This document shows, piece by piece, positions 44,241 to 52,470 of a stretch of DNA of 64,000 nucleotides. The translations under genes were made by a program, and so were the position numbers. Origin of the DNA: an uncultured Bacilli bacterium (GTDB lineage: Bacteria; Bacillota_I; Bacilli_A; RF39; UBA660); assembly GCA_934090795.1 (NCBI GenBank), contig CAKOJQ010000002.1:103971-167970 (forward strand), written 5' to 3'. Position 1 is the stretch's first letter. Every line of letters begins with the position of its first letter. Under the pieces are notes generated by a model that saw only the letters and a list, made by a program, of their open reading frames with translations, ran no database searches and had not been told where the DNA came from.

Positions 44241-44723
44241 ATGAAAAATTTATTAAAAAATATAATAATTAAGCTACTTTATATTTTAATTAGTATTTAT
44301 TTAATAATTTTTATACCATCTATTTGGGGAGAAAAGCCTTTAGTTATTTTATCAGGATCAATGGAACCTATTTTAAAGGTTGGTGGTATTTTATATTATA
44401 AAGAAGAGAACATTAATGACTTTAATGAAGGAGATGTTTTAGTATATCAATTAAATGATCATATTATTTCACATCGAATTGTAAAAGTTCTTGATGATTC
44501 GCTTATAACTAAAGGTGATAATAATAAATCAATTGATATATATGAGGTCTTAAATTATCAGATATTAGGTAAAGGAACAAATTGGTCAATACCTTACATA
44601 GGTTATTATGCTGATTTTATTTATAATCATAAATATTTGTTAGTTATTGCAGTTGGATTAATTTTTATGGATATTTGTTATGATAATAAGAAAGAAAAGA
44701 TGAAAAATGAAGAAGTTAATTAA
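44241..44723 (+). CDS. sipW: SipW-type signal peptidase I
   Basis: A 160-residue ER-type signal peptidase: N-terminal membrane helix, catalytic Ser in LSGSMEPIL, His in ISHRIV, then TKGDNNKS and a C-terminal membrane helix. It is shorter than the SipW-like enzyme at 16 kb, lacking its tail. Located directly after bsaA, its probable substrate, and overlapping the next gene by 17 bases. Confidence 0.88.
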   Translation: MKNLLKNIIIKLLYILISIYLIIFIPSIWGEKPLVILSGSMEPILKVGGILYYKEENINDFNEGDVLVYQLNDHIISHRIVKVLDDSLITKGDNNKSIDIYEVLNYQILGKGTNWSIPYIGYYADFIYNHKYLLVIAVGLIFMDICYDNKKEKMKNEEVN

Positions 44724-45786
44724 AATATTATTAATTTTAATAGCAGTTATTTTGGTTATAAAGCCAGTATATTCATATTTTAATTTTAGTTTTAGTAATG
44801 AATCTATTTTTAAAACGAAAAAATATAATTTTAAACTTAATGGGAATGGTGGAGTGTATGTTAATTTAGATAAAGTAGTTGTAAAAAATAATAAGGTAAT
44901 ATTACCTGAACCTATAAGAAAAGGATATACTTTTTTAAATTATGATGTTGATAATAATATTGAAAATATAAATAGTAAAGAGATATATGCTAATTGGAAC
45001 ATTAATATTTATAATATAAATTATGAGTTGAATGGTGGATATTTAAGTAATAGGAGAGATGATTATACGGTTGAAGATACATTCAATTTAGATATTCCAT
45101 ATAAAGATGGAAGCACTTTTATTGGATGGACTGGTAGTAATGGAGATGTTCCAAACTCAAATGTTCAAATTTTAAAAGGAACTACTGGTGATTTAAATTA
45201 TGTAGCTAATTGGAATACACAAAAATATACTATAGATGTTAATCCAATTATTCAAAATAATTTGCATAGTTCTGGTTTGGATGGCTTTACATTTTCTATA
45301 TGGTTAAATGATATTTTAGTATCTGATCATGTCATAGATTATTATAATAATGAAATAGAGTATGGAACTAAATTAAAAATTTATGTTTATGATCGAGATG
45401 GATATAGTATAAGATCATTTAGAGAAAATACTTATGTAATTAATAGTAATTTAGATATTAGACCTGAATGGTATGATGATATTTCACCAACTATTACATC
45501 TTTTAGTGTAACCAATTTAGGTTATTATGATCCAAAGTATGGTGCTTTAAAAGGATGGAACATTAGAGTATATATTAATGGTTATGATAATGGGACTGGA
45601 ATTAATAAATATCAAACCTGGTTAAAACCATATGGAAGTGGATCAGGTGCAGCAAGAAAAGATGGAAATGATAGAACGCTTAAAAATGTATTATATTTAG
45701 AAGAGGATAGTGGAAGAACATTTTGTGCTTATGCAATTGATAATGCTGGGAATGAAGCAGAAATGTGTGAAACAATTAAAGTTTAA
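44707..45786 (+). CDS. secreted protein with InlB B-repeat-like domains
   Basis: A 359-residue protein with N-terminal signal helix (MKKLIKILLILIAVILVIKPVYS). Two Listeria-Bacteroides/InlB B-repeat type modules: FKLNGNGGVYV...RKGYTFLNYDVD and INYELNGGYLSN...GSTFIGWTGS, each ending in a Trp-Asn strand. The C-terminal domain (residues about 255-359) with DDISPTITSF and YAIDNAGNEAE looks like an Ig-like/Big module. No sorting motif is seen. Part of the BsaA-SipW operon; probably a secreted matrix or adhesion component. Confidence 0.65.
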   Translation: MKKLIKILLILIAVILVIKPVYSYFNFSFSNESIFKTKKYNFKLNGNGGVYVNLDKVVVKNNKVILPEPIRKGYTFLNYDVDNNIENINSKEIYANWNINIYNINYELNGGYLSNRRDDYTVEDTFNLDIPYKDGSTFIGWTGSNGDVPNSNVQILKGTTGDLNYVANWNTQKYTIDVNPIIQNNLHSSGLDGFTFSIWLNDILVSDHVIDYYNNEIEYGTKLKIYVYDRDGYSIRSFRENTYVINSNLDIRPEWYDDISPTITSFSVTNLGYYDPKYGALKGWNIRVYINGYDNGTGINKYQTWLKPYGSGSGAARKDGNDRTLKNVLYLEEDSGRTFCAYAIDNAGNEAEMCETIKV

Positions 45787-45840
45787 ATTTATTTTATTAA
45801 TATATTTGTGATATGATAGATTTGTTGGAGTGATGTATAA

Positions 45841-46347
45841 ATGAATAAAAAAATAAGAAATTATTTATTATTAGTTATCGTTATATTTGTAAGTATATGT
45901 ATTATGCTAATAATTGGTAATATCTATAAATATGTTAATAGTAGAAAAGAAAATAGAAGTTATATAGTTAATAAAGTTAAAAGTTATGATTTTGAAAATA
46001 TTGTTAAAGGAATTGATGATGTAAAAAATAATGGTTTATTATATATAAGCTATATTGGTAATGAGAAAATATATAATTTTGAAAAAGAATCTTATAAAAT
46101 ATTAAAAAATAATAATTTAATTTCTAAATTTGTTTATATAGATTGTACTAAAGATGTAAATAATGGAAAAGTAGATAATTTAAATGATAAGTTAAATGTA
46201 ATAACTGATCAGGATATTATATTACCAACTATTATTTATTATAAAGATGGAAAACCTGTTGATTATATTGACAGTACAAATCAAGTTTTAACAAGTGATA
46301 GATTAATACAATTAATAGAGAAATGGGAGATTGATGTAAATGATTAA
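45841..46347 (+). CDS. membrane-anchored thioredoxin-fold protein without CxxC
   Basis: A 168-residue protein with an N-terminal membrane helix (residues 7-28). The domain GLLYISYIGNEKIYNFEKESYKI, FVYIDCTKD and LPTIIYYKDGKPVDYI follows the order of a thioredoxin fold (strand, helix, cis-Pro loop). The redox CxxC is absent (IGNEKI), so it is not a disulphide exchanger. It overlaps trmL by 8 bases. Function unknown. Confidence 0.5.
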   Translation: MNKKIRNYLLLVIVIFVSICIMLIIGNIYKYVNSRKENRSYIVNKVKSYDFENIVKGIDDVKNNGLLYISYIGNEKIYNFEKESYKILKNNNLISKFVYIDCTKDVNNGKVDNLNDKLNVITDQDIILPTIIYYKDGKPVDYIDSTNQVLTSDRLIQLIEKWEIDVND

Positions 46348-46855
46348 TGTAGTTTTATTTGAGCCAGAAATACCAGGTAATACGGGAAATATAATGAGAA
46401 CGTGTGTTGCAACTAATACAACGTTACATTTAATTAAACCTTTGGGTTTTAGTTTAGATGATAGTTATATTAAAAGAAGTGGTGTTAATTATATAAAAGA
46501 TTGCAATTATTTTGTATATGAAAATATTGACGATTTTTATAGTAAAAATGAAGGTGAATTTTATTATTTTACAAGATATGGGCATAAACCACATACATCA
46601 TTTGACTATACTGATAAAAATAAAAATTATTATTTCTTTTTTGGGAAAGAATCTACAGGAATTCCACCAAAGTTATTAAAACCTCATTTAGATAGATGTG
46701 CAAGACTACCGATGACTGATAAGGTAAGAGCTCTAAATTTATCTAATACAGTTGCTATAGTTGTGTATGAGGCATTAAGACAACAAAATTATAATGATTT
46801 ATTATTTGATGAACCTCATAAAAGTATTAATTTTATTGAAGAAAGTGAAGACTAG
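46340..46855 (+). CDS. trmL: tRNA (cytidine/uridine-34-2'-O)-methyltransferase TrmL
   Basis: A 171-residue SPOUT methyltransferase. EPEIPGNTGNIMRTC is the TrmL start, followed by YFFFGKESTGIPP and the knot motif IPMxxxxRALNLSNTVAIVVYEALRQ (here LPMTDKVRALNLSN). It methylates the wobble ribose of tRNA-Leu isoacceptors. Complete, with a terminator directly after. Confidence 0.93.
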   Translation: MINVVLFEPEIPGNTGNIMRTCVATNTTLHLIKPLGFSLDDSYIKRSGVNYIKDCNYFVYENIDDFYSKNEGEFYYFTRYGHKPHTSFDYTDKNKNYYFFFGKESTGIPPKLLKPHLDRCARLPMTDKVRALNLSNTVAIVVYEALRQQNYNDLLFDEPHKSINFIEESED

Positions 46856-46875
46856 GAAATACTTCCTAGTTTTTT
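46851..46875 (+). terminator. rho-independent terminator after trmL
   Basis: ACTAGGAA/TTCCTAGT 8-bp stem with ATAC loop, then TTTTTT. Confidence 0.88.
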
Positions 46876-47247
46876 GAAACTTAAATTTAGAAGAAAGGAG
46901 AAAGAAGATGCTAAAATATCCGATAGTTGTATCTGATAATATTATACCTTTAATTTATGATCGAGAATTTAAATCATTTGCAAATATATATAGTAAATAG
47001 TTAGTAGATTTTTAAATATAGAATTAAATATCTCAAAAAGTAAATATTTAATGTATAAGAATTTATTATATATTTATAAGATAATATTAAATGAACTAAA
47101 TAAAGGTAAGAAATATAAAGATATAATTGTAATTCAAGTAAACTTTGATTTATATTCATTTAAAGACATGGATAAAGTAAAAAATGTAATAAAAGTAATA
47201 AATAAAGATAATTTAAAAGAATATCTAAATACATCTACGATTTTTCA

Positions 47248-47256
47248 TTTTGAACT
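47248..47256 (+). repeat. target site duplication, left copy
   Basis: TTTTGAACT, identical to 48357-48365 on the other side of the insertion sequence. Confidence 0.85.
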
Positions 47257-48356
47257 GTCTATGTTAGACCATATTAGTTATTACTCCAATACTCCATATA
47301 TAAATATGGGGTATTTTTATAATCTCTGATAGTTGTTGAATATGTGTTATTCATTAAACTGTTCATTAATATTTCATTTTTGTTTTCATTTCTTTTATAA
47401 TTTTCAATCCAACTAAACCATGCTAAGTAATTGTCCAATCTTCTAGTTGCTACTCCATGTAATTTTTTTATAAATTCTTTGAATCGAGTGTGCATTGAAT
47501 TTACATTTGCTAAATTTTTATATGCTTCTGGTGTATTTGATTTATATGCATTATGTTCTTTTACATTAAACAATTTTAAGATTGTTTTATAATTTGATCT
47601 CATATCTGTAGATATTATTGAACCACTCTCTATTTTGTTTTCCAATATTTTATGTAATGAGATATTGGTTAATTGTCCTCTACCAGCTATTTCTAAAAAC
47701 ACATTATTTGTATCATTTATTCCAGTTGCTATACAAATTCTCTCATTATTTACACCTATAAATTTTGGTTCATTCCCGTTTTTTCTTGCTTTTCTTGGCA
47801 TAACAAAATTTTCACTTTTTGTGTGATTTCCTTTGAAGTTTTCTTGCAAAAAAGTTTCATCTAATTGTCCTTTATTATTTTTATTTACTATAAATTGAGT
47901 ATCATTTTGTTTTATACATTCCAATATTCTATGTCTCATAAAATATGATGTTTTTAAACATACTTTTGTTTTTTCAGCACATCTTCTTAATGAAAGGCAG
48001 TCAATAAAACATTCAGCATATTTTAACCATTTGTCTTTATCTAATTTTGTTGTAGCAAAAATAGATTTTGATTTTGATGTAAAAGTTGTACCACAATTTT
48101 TACATTTATATCTTTGCATATTATTATACTTTCCCAATTTTACAATACTTGTTGAATTACATTTATGACAACTATGAATTTCAGTTTCTTCAAATTTAAA
48201 TTCGTTATTTATCATTCTTTTTAAATATTCAAATAATTCTTCTTTTTCTTCTTTGCTTAAAGTACTTATTTTTTCTTTTACTTCATCCATAAGTTATCAT
48301 CTCCATATTTATTTTACATCTTTTTTCTTTTTTAAACAATATGGTCTAACATAGAC
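47257..48356. mobile_element. complete IS1595-like insertion sequence, 1100 bp
   Basis: Perfect 19-bp terminal inverted repeats: GTCTATGTTAGACCATATT at 47257-47275 and its complement at 48338-48356. Direct target duplications TTTTGAACT at 47248-47256 and 48357-48365 flank the element (9 bp; 8 bp if one end base is counted as element). It contains one transposase gene on the minus strand. Intact repeats, target copies and a full-length transposase indicate a recent, possibly active insertion. Confidence 0.9.
47274..48290 (-). CDS. IS1595-family transposase
   Basis: A 338-residue protein. An N-terminal zinc ribbon (CHKCNSTSIVKLG ... YKCKNCGTTFTSKSKS) is followed by an ISXO2-like DDE catalytic domain with LDETFLQENFKGNH, ISTDMRSNYKTIL and VNSMHTRFKEFIKKLHGV leading to LDNYLAWFSWIEN. 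It is complete, the stop lying within the right-hand terminal repeat region of its strand. Encoded inside perfect terminal inverted repeats, so it is probably functional. Confidence 0.9.
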   Translation of the reverse strand: MDEVKEKISTLSKEEKEELFEYLKRMINNEFKFEETEIHSCHKCNSTSIVKLGKYNNMQRYKCKNCGTTFTSKSKSIFATTKLDKDKWLKYAECFIDCLSLRRCAEKTKVCLKTSYFMRHRILECIKQNDTQFIVNKNNKGQLDETFLQENFKGNHTKSENFVMPRKARKNGNEPKFIGVNNERICIATGINDTNNVFLEIAGRGQLTNISLHKILENKIESGSIISTDMRSNYKTILKLFNVKEHNAYKSNTPEAYKNLANVNSMHTRFKEFIKKLHGVATRRLDNYLAWFSWIENYKRNENKNEILMNSLMNNTYSTTIRDYKNTPYLYMEYWSNN

Positions 48357-48365
48357 TTTTGAACT
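48357..48365 (+). repeat. target site duplication, right copy
   Basis: TTTTGAACT, matching the left copy at 47248-47256; joining the flanks restores the reading frame of the interrupted gene. Confidence 0.85.
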
Positions 48366-48786
48366 TGATAAAGCATGGAAAAATGAATATAATGTAAGTG
48401 AAGAAGGAACAAGATTTTTAAGAATGCTAAGTAGTAGAAGTAAAATATTAAATAAATATTTAGCAGGAGATAACTTATTCTAAAATAGGTGGCTAAGTTT
48501 ATGGAAGATTATTCAAATAATAGTGATAATTTACTATATTATGATAAGAAAGAATTAGATGATTATATAAGAGAATCAGAACTTAATGATTCATATAACG
48601 ATGGAATAGCTGAAGGAATATCTAAAGGAAAACAAGAAAATTCCATTGAAATAGCCAAAAAAATGTTAAATAAAGATAGACCAATTGAAGAAATATCTGA
48701 AATAACCGGTCTAACAAAGGAAGAAATACTAAAATTAAAAGATAGCTAGTATTTCTTTTTATATGTTTTGTAATAAAAAAAGAAAA

Positions 48787-48975
48787 TTATTCATTTTCTT
48801 CTTCTATAGATATGGCACCTACTGGGCAACATTCAGCTGCTTCTTCTGCTTCTTTAGTTACTTCATCATTTATAACTTTTGCATGGTCTTCATCAAAATC
48901 AAATGTTTTTGGGGCACTACCTACGCACATACCACAACCTATGCATGTGTTTTCGTCTAATTTTACTTTTTTCAT
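48787..48975 (-). CDS. [4Fe-4S] ferredoxin
   Basis: A 62-residue ferredoxin from ATG 48975 (SD GGAGG; an ATG at 48987 precedes the SD). Cysteine pattern TCIGCGMCVGSAP and later ECCPVGAISIE, i.e. a single-cluster bacterial ferredoxin where the second cluster site has been lost. An acidic electron carrier. Divergent from the next gene. Confidence 0.9.
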   Translation of the reverse strand: MKKVKLDENTCIGCGMCVGSAPKTFDFDEDHAKVINDEVTKEAEEAAECCPVGAISIEEENE

Positions 48976-49083
48976 TTTTTCCTCCATATTATTATTATAA
49001 AAATTATAACATTTAAAATCAAGTGATAGTAAAAAGTTTTAAATTATGTTATTATTTTGTAGTAAAGGTTGTGTGAACTAGTT

Positions 49084-49794
49084 ATGGGAAATTTTGACAA
49101 GATACCAAGTAGAACTGATTTAAATAAAGATTTATATAATTCTTATGAAAATCAAAGTTATGATAAATTTGATGTTAATTCTAATCAAGAAGTATTAAAA
49201 AATGATGCCAGAAAAATAGATGTTGATCAAATACGTGAAATTTTAGATAAAAAATATCGTGATAATGCTCCTAAAAGAAAATCGATTCAAATTATTGAAC
49301 CGGAAGCACAGGAACTTGAGAGAGAAACAACTAAAGAATATGATTTAAACGCTATATTAAATAAGGCTAAAAGTGATTCAGATTATGATTATGATCGTAA
49401 TAAGTTAAATAAGTCAGTTGATGCAAGTAAATTAGTAGATGAAATAAAAAATAAATATCAAGAAAAAGAAGAAACTGCTGAAGAAAAAGAACTTAAGGAT
49501 CTTATTCATACAATTGCTCAAATTGAAATAAAAAATAGTAGGAAAGACGCCGATTTATTAGGATTATCTGAAACTAGTACTTATGAGAAGGATGAAATTG
49601 TTCCGGAGGAAGAAGAATTTTATACAGGTAATTTAAAAATATCAGAAAAAGATTTTGATGATTTTAAAGATATTGAAAAAGATATTAAATCTAATAATAT
49701 TTTGGTTAAAATACTTATATTTGTTTTTATAATTGTAGCTATTGCTATAGGTGTAGTAGTGGCAAATAATTATTTTAATTTAGGATTTTTTTAA
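49084..49794 (+). CDS. hypothetical tail-anchored protein
   Basis: A 236-residue highly charged protein, probably disordered over residues 1-200 (many Asp/Lys/Glu, e.g. KYRDNAPKRKSIQIIEPEA), ending in one membrane helix (ILVKILIFVFIIVAIAIGVVVANNY) that places the N-terminal region in the cytoplasm. No recognised domain. ATG 49084 is chosen; an upstream TTG (49069) touches an AAAGG and is possible. It is followed by a terminator. Confidence 0.6.
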   Translation: MGNFDKIPSRTDLNKDLYNSYENQSYDKFDVNSNQEVLKNDARKIDVDQIREILDKKYRDNAPKRKSIQIIEPEAQELERETTKEYDLNAILNKAKSDSDYDYDRNKLNKSVDASKLVDEIKNKYQEKEETAEEKELKDLIHTIAQIEIKNSRKDADLLGLSETSTYEKDEIVPEEEEFYTGNLKISEKDFDDFKDIEKDIKSNNILVKILIFVFIIVAIAIGVVVANNYFNLGFF

Positions 49795-49802
49795 TATAAT
49801 AT

Positions 49803-49843
49803 ATGCAAACAAAATGATATATTGAAATTTTGTTTGCATTTTT
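49803..49843 (+). terminator. rho-independent terminator overlapping the next promoter
   Basis: Perfect 13-bp stem ATGCAAACAAAAT/ATTTTGTTTGCAT, 11-base loop, then TTTT. The right arm also contains the -35 element of the adhesin 2 promoter. Confidence 0.85.
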
Positions 49844-49862
49844 TATATTTATATGCTATAAT
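49834..49862 (+). promoter_or_regulatory. promoter of adhesin 2 locus, TTGCAT-17-TATAAT
   Basis: TTGCAT (49834-49839), 17-bp spacer, TATAAT (49857-49862), followed by AAGGAAAGAGG and the ATG at 49897. The -35 lies in the terminator stem of the preceding gene. The surrounding 20 bases match the promoter at 31416-31435. Confidence 0.75.
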
Positions 49863-49896
49863 ATTAATCGTATTCAAGGAAAGAGGGTTTTGAAGA

Positions 49897-51786
49897 ATGA
49901 AAAAATTTAAATCATTTATGATTACAATTTTAGTTGGTATATTATCTTTATTTGGATTATATACAAATGTTTTAGCAGAAACTGCTCCAAAAACATTTAA
50001 AACTAAAGATCCTGTTATTTTAACAGATTATATTGAAGGTGCACCTAAAGTGCATTATAAGGAAATTGATGGTGGAATTTTAGTTTACTGTCAAAATGAA
50101 GCATTAGTATATCAAGGTGGATATACAATGAAATTATATAGTCAAATTAATGATGGTTTTATCTATATATTAGAAAATAAACCAAACACTGGAGATAAGT
50201 ACAAAGATTATTATGCAATGCAAATTGCTATTTGGTGGTATGAAGACATTCTTAATAATAACAATGTAAATATTCCAAGAAATGTTAAAATTAATGTTTT
50301 AAAGAAAGTTAATGAAGATACATTTAGTAGATCAATCTATAATTTAGTTAATGGTGCTAAGTATTATAGTCAAAAGAAAGATGTAAGTATTACTGTTAAT
50401 ACTAATAATACTAAATTTAATCTAAGTGGTAACCATTATATTTCTGAAGATATTATGATTACTTTTGTAGGAGATAAAGTTGATGTTTTATTAAAGAATG
50501 CTCCTAAAAATGCTGAAATTATTAATAAAACAGTAAAAGATGGTGTAATAACATTTAATGTTAAAGTTCCTGTTTCAAGTTTAGAAAAGGGAAAAACAAC
50601 AACATTTAGTGTGGAAGCTACTTCAACTAGAACAATAAAAAGTGTTTATAATTATTTCTTTAGTAAAGATTTTCAAAAAATAGTTTATGGAAAAGTTTTT
50701 ACAAATGATGTAAGTAAAAATGCATCTTTAACATTATCAATTAGTGTTCCAGAAGAAAAAAAATATGAAATAAGTATTAGTAAAACTGATATTACTGGAG
50801 AAAAAGAAATACCAGGAGCTACATTAAACTTAAAAGGAGATAACAACACTAATTTGACATGGGTTAGTACAAGCAAGTCACATAAAGTAACATTAAAACC
50901 TGGATATTATAAATTAACAGAAACTATAGCTCCAAAGGGATATGTTTTAAGTAAAGAAACAATTGAATTTAAACTTGATGAAAATGGAAATATATTTGAA
51001 AAAAATACTAATGGAGAATATGTAAAAGTTAATCGTATTAAAATGGTTAATGAAAAAGAAATTAAAGAATACGATATAAATATTAGTAAAACTGATATAA
51101 CTGGAGAAAAAGAAATACCAGGAGCTACATTAAATTTAAAAGGTGATAACAACACTAATTTAACATGGGTTAGTACAAGCAAGTCACATAAAGTAACATT
51201 AAAACCTGGATATTATAGTTTAACAGAAACAATAGCTCCAAAGGGATATATTTTAAGTAAAGAAACAATTGAATTTAGAATTGATGATGATGGTAATTTA
51301 TATCAAAAGAATCTTGCTGGGGAATATGTAAAAGTAGATTGTATTAAAATGATTAATGAAGTAAGACCTACAATAAACGTAAATAAATTAGATAGTAAAA
51401 CTAATAAATATGTTAGTGGGGCTACTTTAAATATTAAGAATAATAAGGGAGAAGTTGTTGCATCTTATGTAACTGATGATAAAGCATACTATATAAGTTT
51501 AGAAGAAGGAGAATATTCGTTAGTTGAGATTGCTGCTCCAAGTGGTTATAAATTAAATAGTGTTCCTATTGAATTTAAGGTAGATGCTGATGGCAATTTA
51601 TATATTAAAAATTCAAATAATGAATATGTAAAAGCTAATGGTATTATATTATATAATGATCCTGTTGAAATAATTATTCCTGATGTTCCTAAGACTGGAT
51701 TATCAAGTGCTATAACTTATATAGTTGGTTCAATCACATTATTAGGTGGAGCAATAATATTAATTAGAAATGGAAAGAAATGTTAA
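49897..51786 (+). CDS. thioester-domain SpaA-repeat surface adhesin 2, VPKTG anchored
   Basis: A 629-residue secreted protein. Signal peptide ends near LYTNVLAE. Thioester domain with Cys65 (LVYCQNE) and Gln109 (YAMQIAIWW). Beta-rich stalk at about 160-290. Three SpaA domains of about 100 residues follow, the first two nearly identical (ISKTDITGEKEIPGATLNLK), the third diverged. The C-terminus has a DVPKTG sorting motif, membrane helix and GKKC. It overlaps its sortase gene by 17 bases. Likely a covalent host-binding fibre tip or wall adhesin. Confidence 0.88.
   Translation: MKKFKSFMITILVGILSLFGLYTNVLAETAPKTFKTKDPVILTDYIEGAPKVHYKEIDGGILVYCQNEALVYQGGYTMKLYSQINDGFIYILENKPNTGDKYKDYYAMQIAIWWYEDILNNNNVNIPRNVKINVLKKVNEDTFSRSIYNLVNGAKYYSQKKDVSITVNTNNTKFNLSGNHYISEDIMITFVGDKVDVLLKNAPKNAEIINKTVKDGVITFNVKVPVSSLEKGKTTTFSVEATSTRTIKSVYNYFFSKDFQKIVYGKVFTNDVSKNASLTLSISVPEEKKYEISISKTDITGEKEIPGATLNLKGDNNTNLTWVSTSKSHKVTLKPGYYKLTETIAPKGYVLSKETIEFKLDENGNIFEKNTNGEYVKVNRIKMVNEKEIKEYDINISKTDITGEKEIPGATLNLKGDNNTNLTWVSTSKSHKVTLKPGYYSLTETIAPKGYILSKETIEFRIDDDGNLYQKNLAGEYVKVDCIKMINEVRPTINVNKLDSKTNKYVSGATLNIKNNKGEVVASYVTDDKAYYISLEEGEYSLVEIAAPSGYKLNSVPIEFKVDADGNLYIKNSNNEYVKANGIILYNDPVEIIIPDVPKTGLSSAITYIVGSITLLGGAIILIRNGKKC
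50776..51387 (+). repeat. tandem 306-bp repeat inside adhesin 2
   Basis: Two SpaA-domain-coding units begin at about 50776 and 51082 (306-bp period) and are almost identical for about 190 bases, then diverge toward their ends. Such repeats allow domain number to change by unequal recombination. Confidence 0.8.
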
Positions 51787-52447
51787 GATTATAATTGGGG
51801 TTATTATTTCTATAGTTGGTATTGTAATTATTGGAAGTGATTATTATTTATCACTTAAACATGAGGTTTTTGATGATATGAATAAAGCGTATTATGAACA
51901 AAATGTAGTTATTTCAGACGAACCTGAAGAAATTAATAATGGTAATTATGGAGAAATTAATGATGATGAAGATACAATTATTGATAATCAAGGACAGCCA
52001 GTAATTGAGCCAGATAATAAAAATAATCATAATCAAAATGTTGAAAATTATATTGCTTATATAAGTATTCCAAAGATAGAACTAAATAGAGGAATATATA
52101 ATACTACCTCAACATTAAATAATGTTAATAAAAATATATATGTTCATCCTGCTTCTACATTTCCAAATAATGTAAGTGGTAATAATTTAATATTAGCATC
52201 TCATTCTGGATCGAGTTCAATAAGTTATTTTAAAAAATTATATAAATTAGAACTTGAGGATGATGTATATTTAGAATATAATGGTAAAACTTATCATTAT
52301 AAAATAAAAAATATTTATACTGTTTTAAAAGATGGGACAGTGGCATTAAGAGTAAAACAAAATGTTAGTACAATATCATTAATAACATGTACAAAAGGGG
52401 ATAGTAAAACACAAACTATATATATTTGTGAATTAATAAATGAATAA
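51770..52447 (+). CDS. sortase (class C/D-like) of adhesin locus 2, Gln for catalytic Arg
   Basis: A 225-residue transpeptidase with an N-terminal membrane helix (residues 6-22), an acidic/Asn-rich linker (residues 30-90) and the catalytic barrel. His145 is in LASHSGS, Cys207 in SLITCTK. The position of the usual Arg is Gln215 (SKTQTIY). It overlaps the VPKTG adhesin gene and presumably processes it. Related to the sortase at 43 kb and shares the same Arg-to-Gln change. Confidence 0.85.
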   Translation: MERNVKIIIGVIISIVGIVIIGSDYYLSLKHEVFDDMNKAYYEQNVVISDEPEEINNGNYGEINDDEDTIIDNQGQPVIEPDNKNNHNQNVENYIAYISIPKIELNRGIYNTTSTLNNVNKNIYVHPASTFPNNVSGNNLILASHSGSSSISYFKKLYKLELEDDVYLEYNGKTYHYKIKNIYTVLKDGTVALRVKQNVSTISLITCTKGDSKTQTIYICELINE

Positions 52448-52470
52448 AAAGGGAAAAGAGATGATGAAAG

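Larger units (their letters stand above)
46908..48749 (+). pseudogene. PD-(D/E)XK (Rpn-type) transposase relic, interrupted by an IS
   Basis: Pieces of one gene in order. 46908-46997 is the N-terminus (IIPLIYDREFKSF) with good SD GAAAGGAG. 47051-47256 is the middle part (ILNELNKGKKYKDIIVIQVNF), after an internal deletion. Then comes the IS element. 48366-48483 continues the same frame exactly once the IS and one target copy are removed (FHFELDKAWKNEYNVSEEGT). 48489-48749, after a frameshift, is the C-terminal tail (YIRESELNDSYNDGIAEGIS). These proteins are recombination-promoting nuclease-like families common in gut Bacillota. The gene is dead. Confidence 0.78.

Noticed and set aside
47257..48356. 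IS element as part of the adhesin cluster
   Set aside because: The IS lies inside a transposase relic, has its own terminal repeats and target duplication, and does not separate or carry adhesin genes.
48763..49000. Two plus-strand frames over the ferredoxin gene
   Set aside because: The minus strand encodes a clear [4Fe-4S] ferredoxin with SD; plus-strand frames are shadows.
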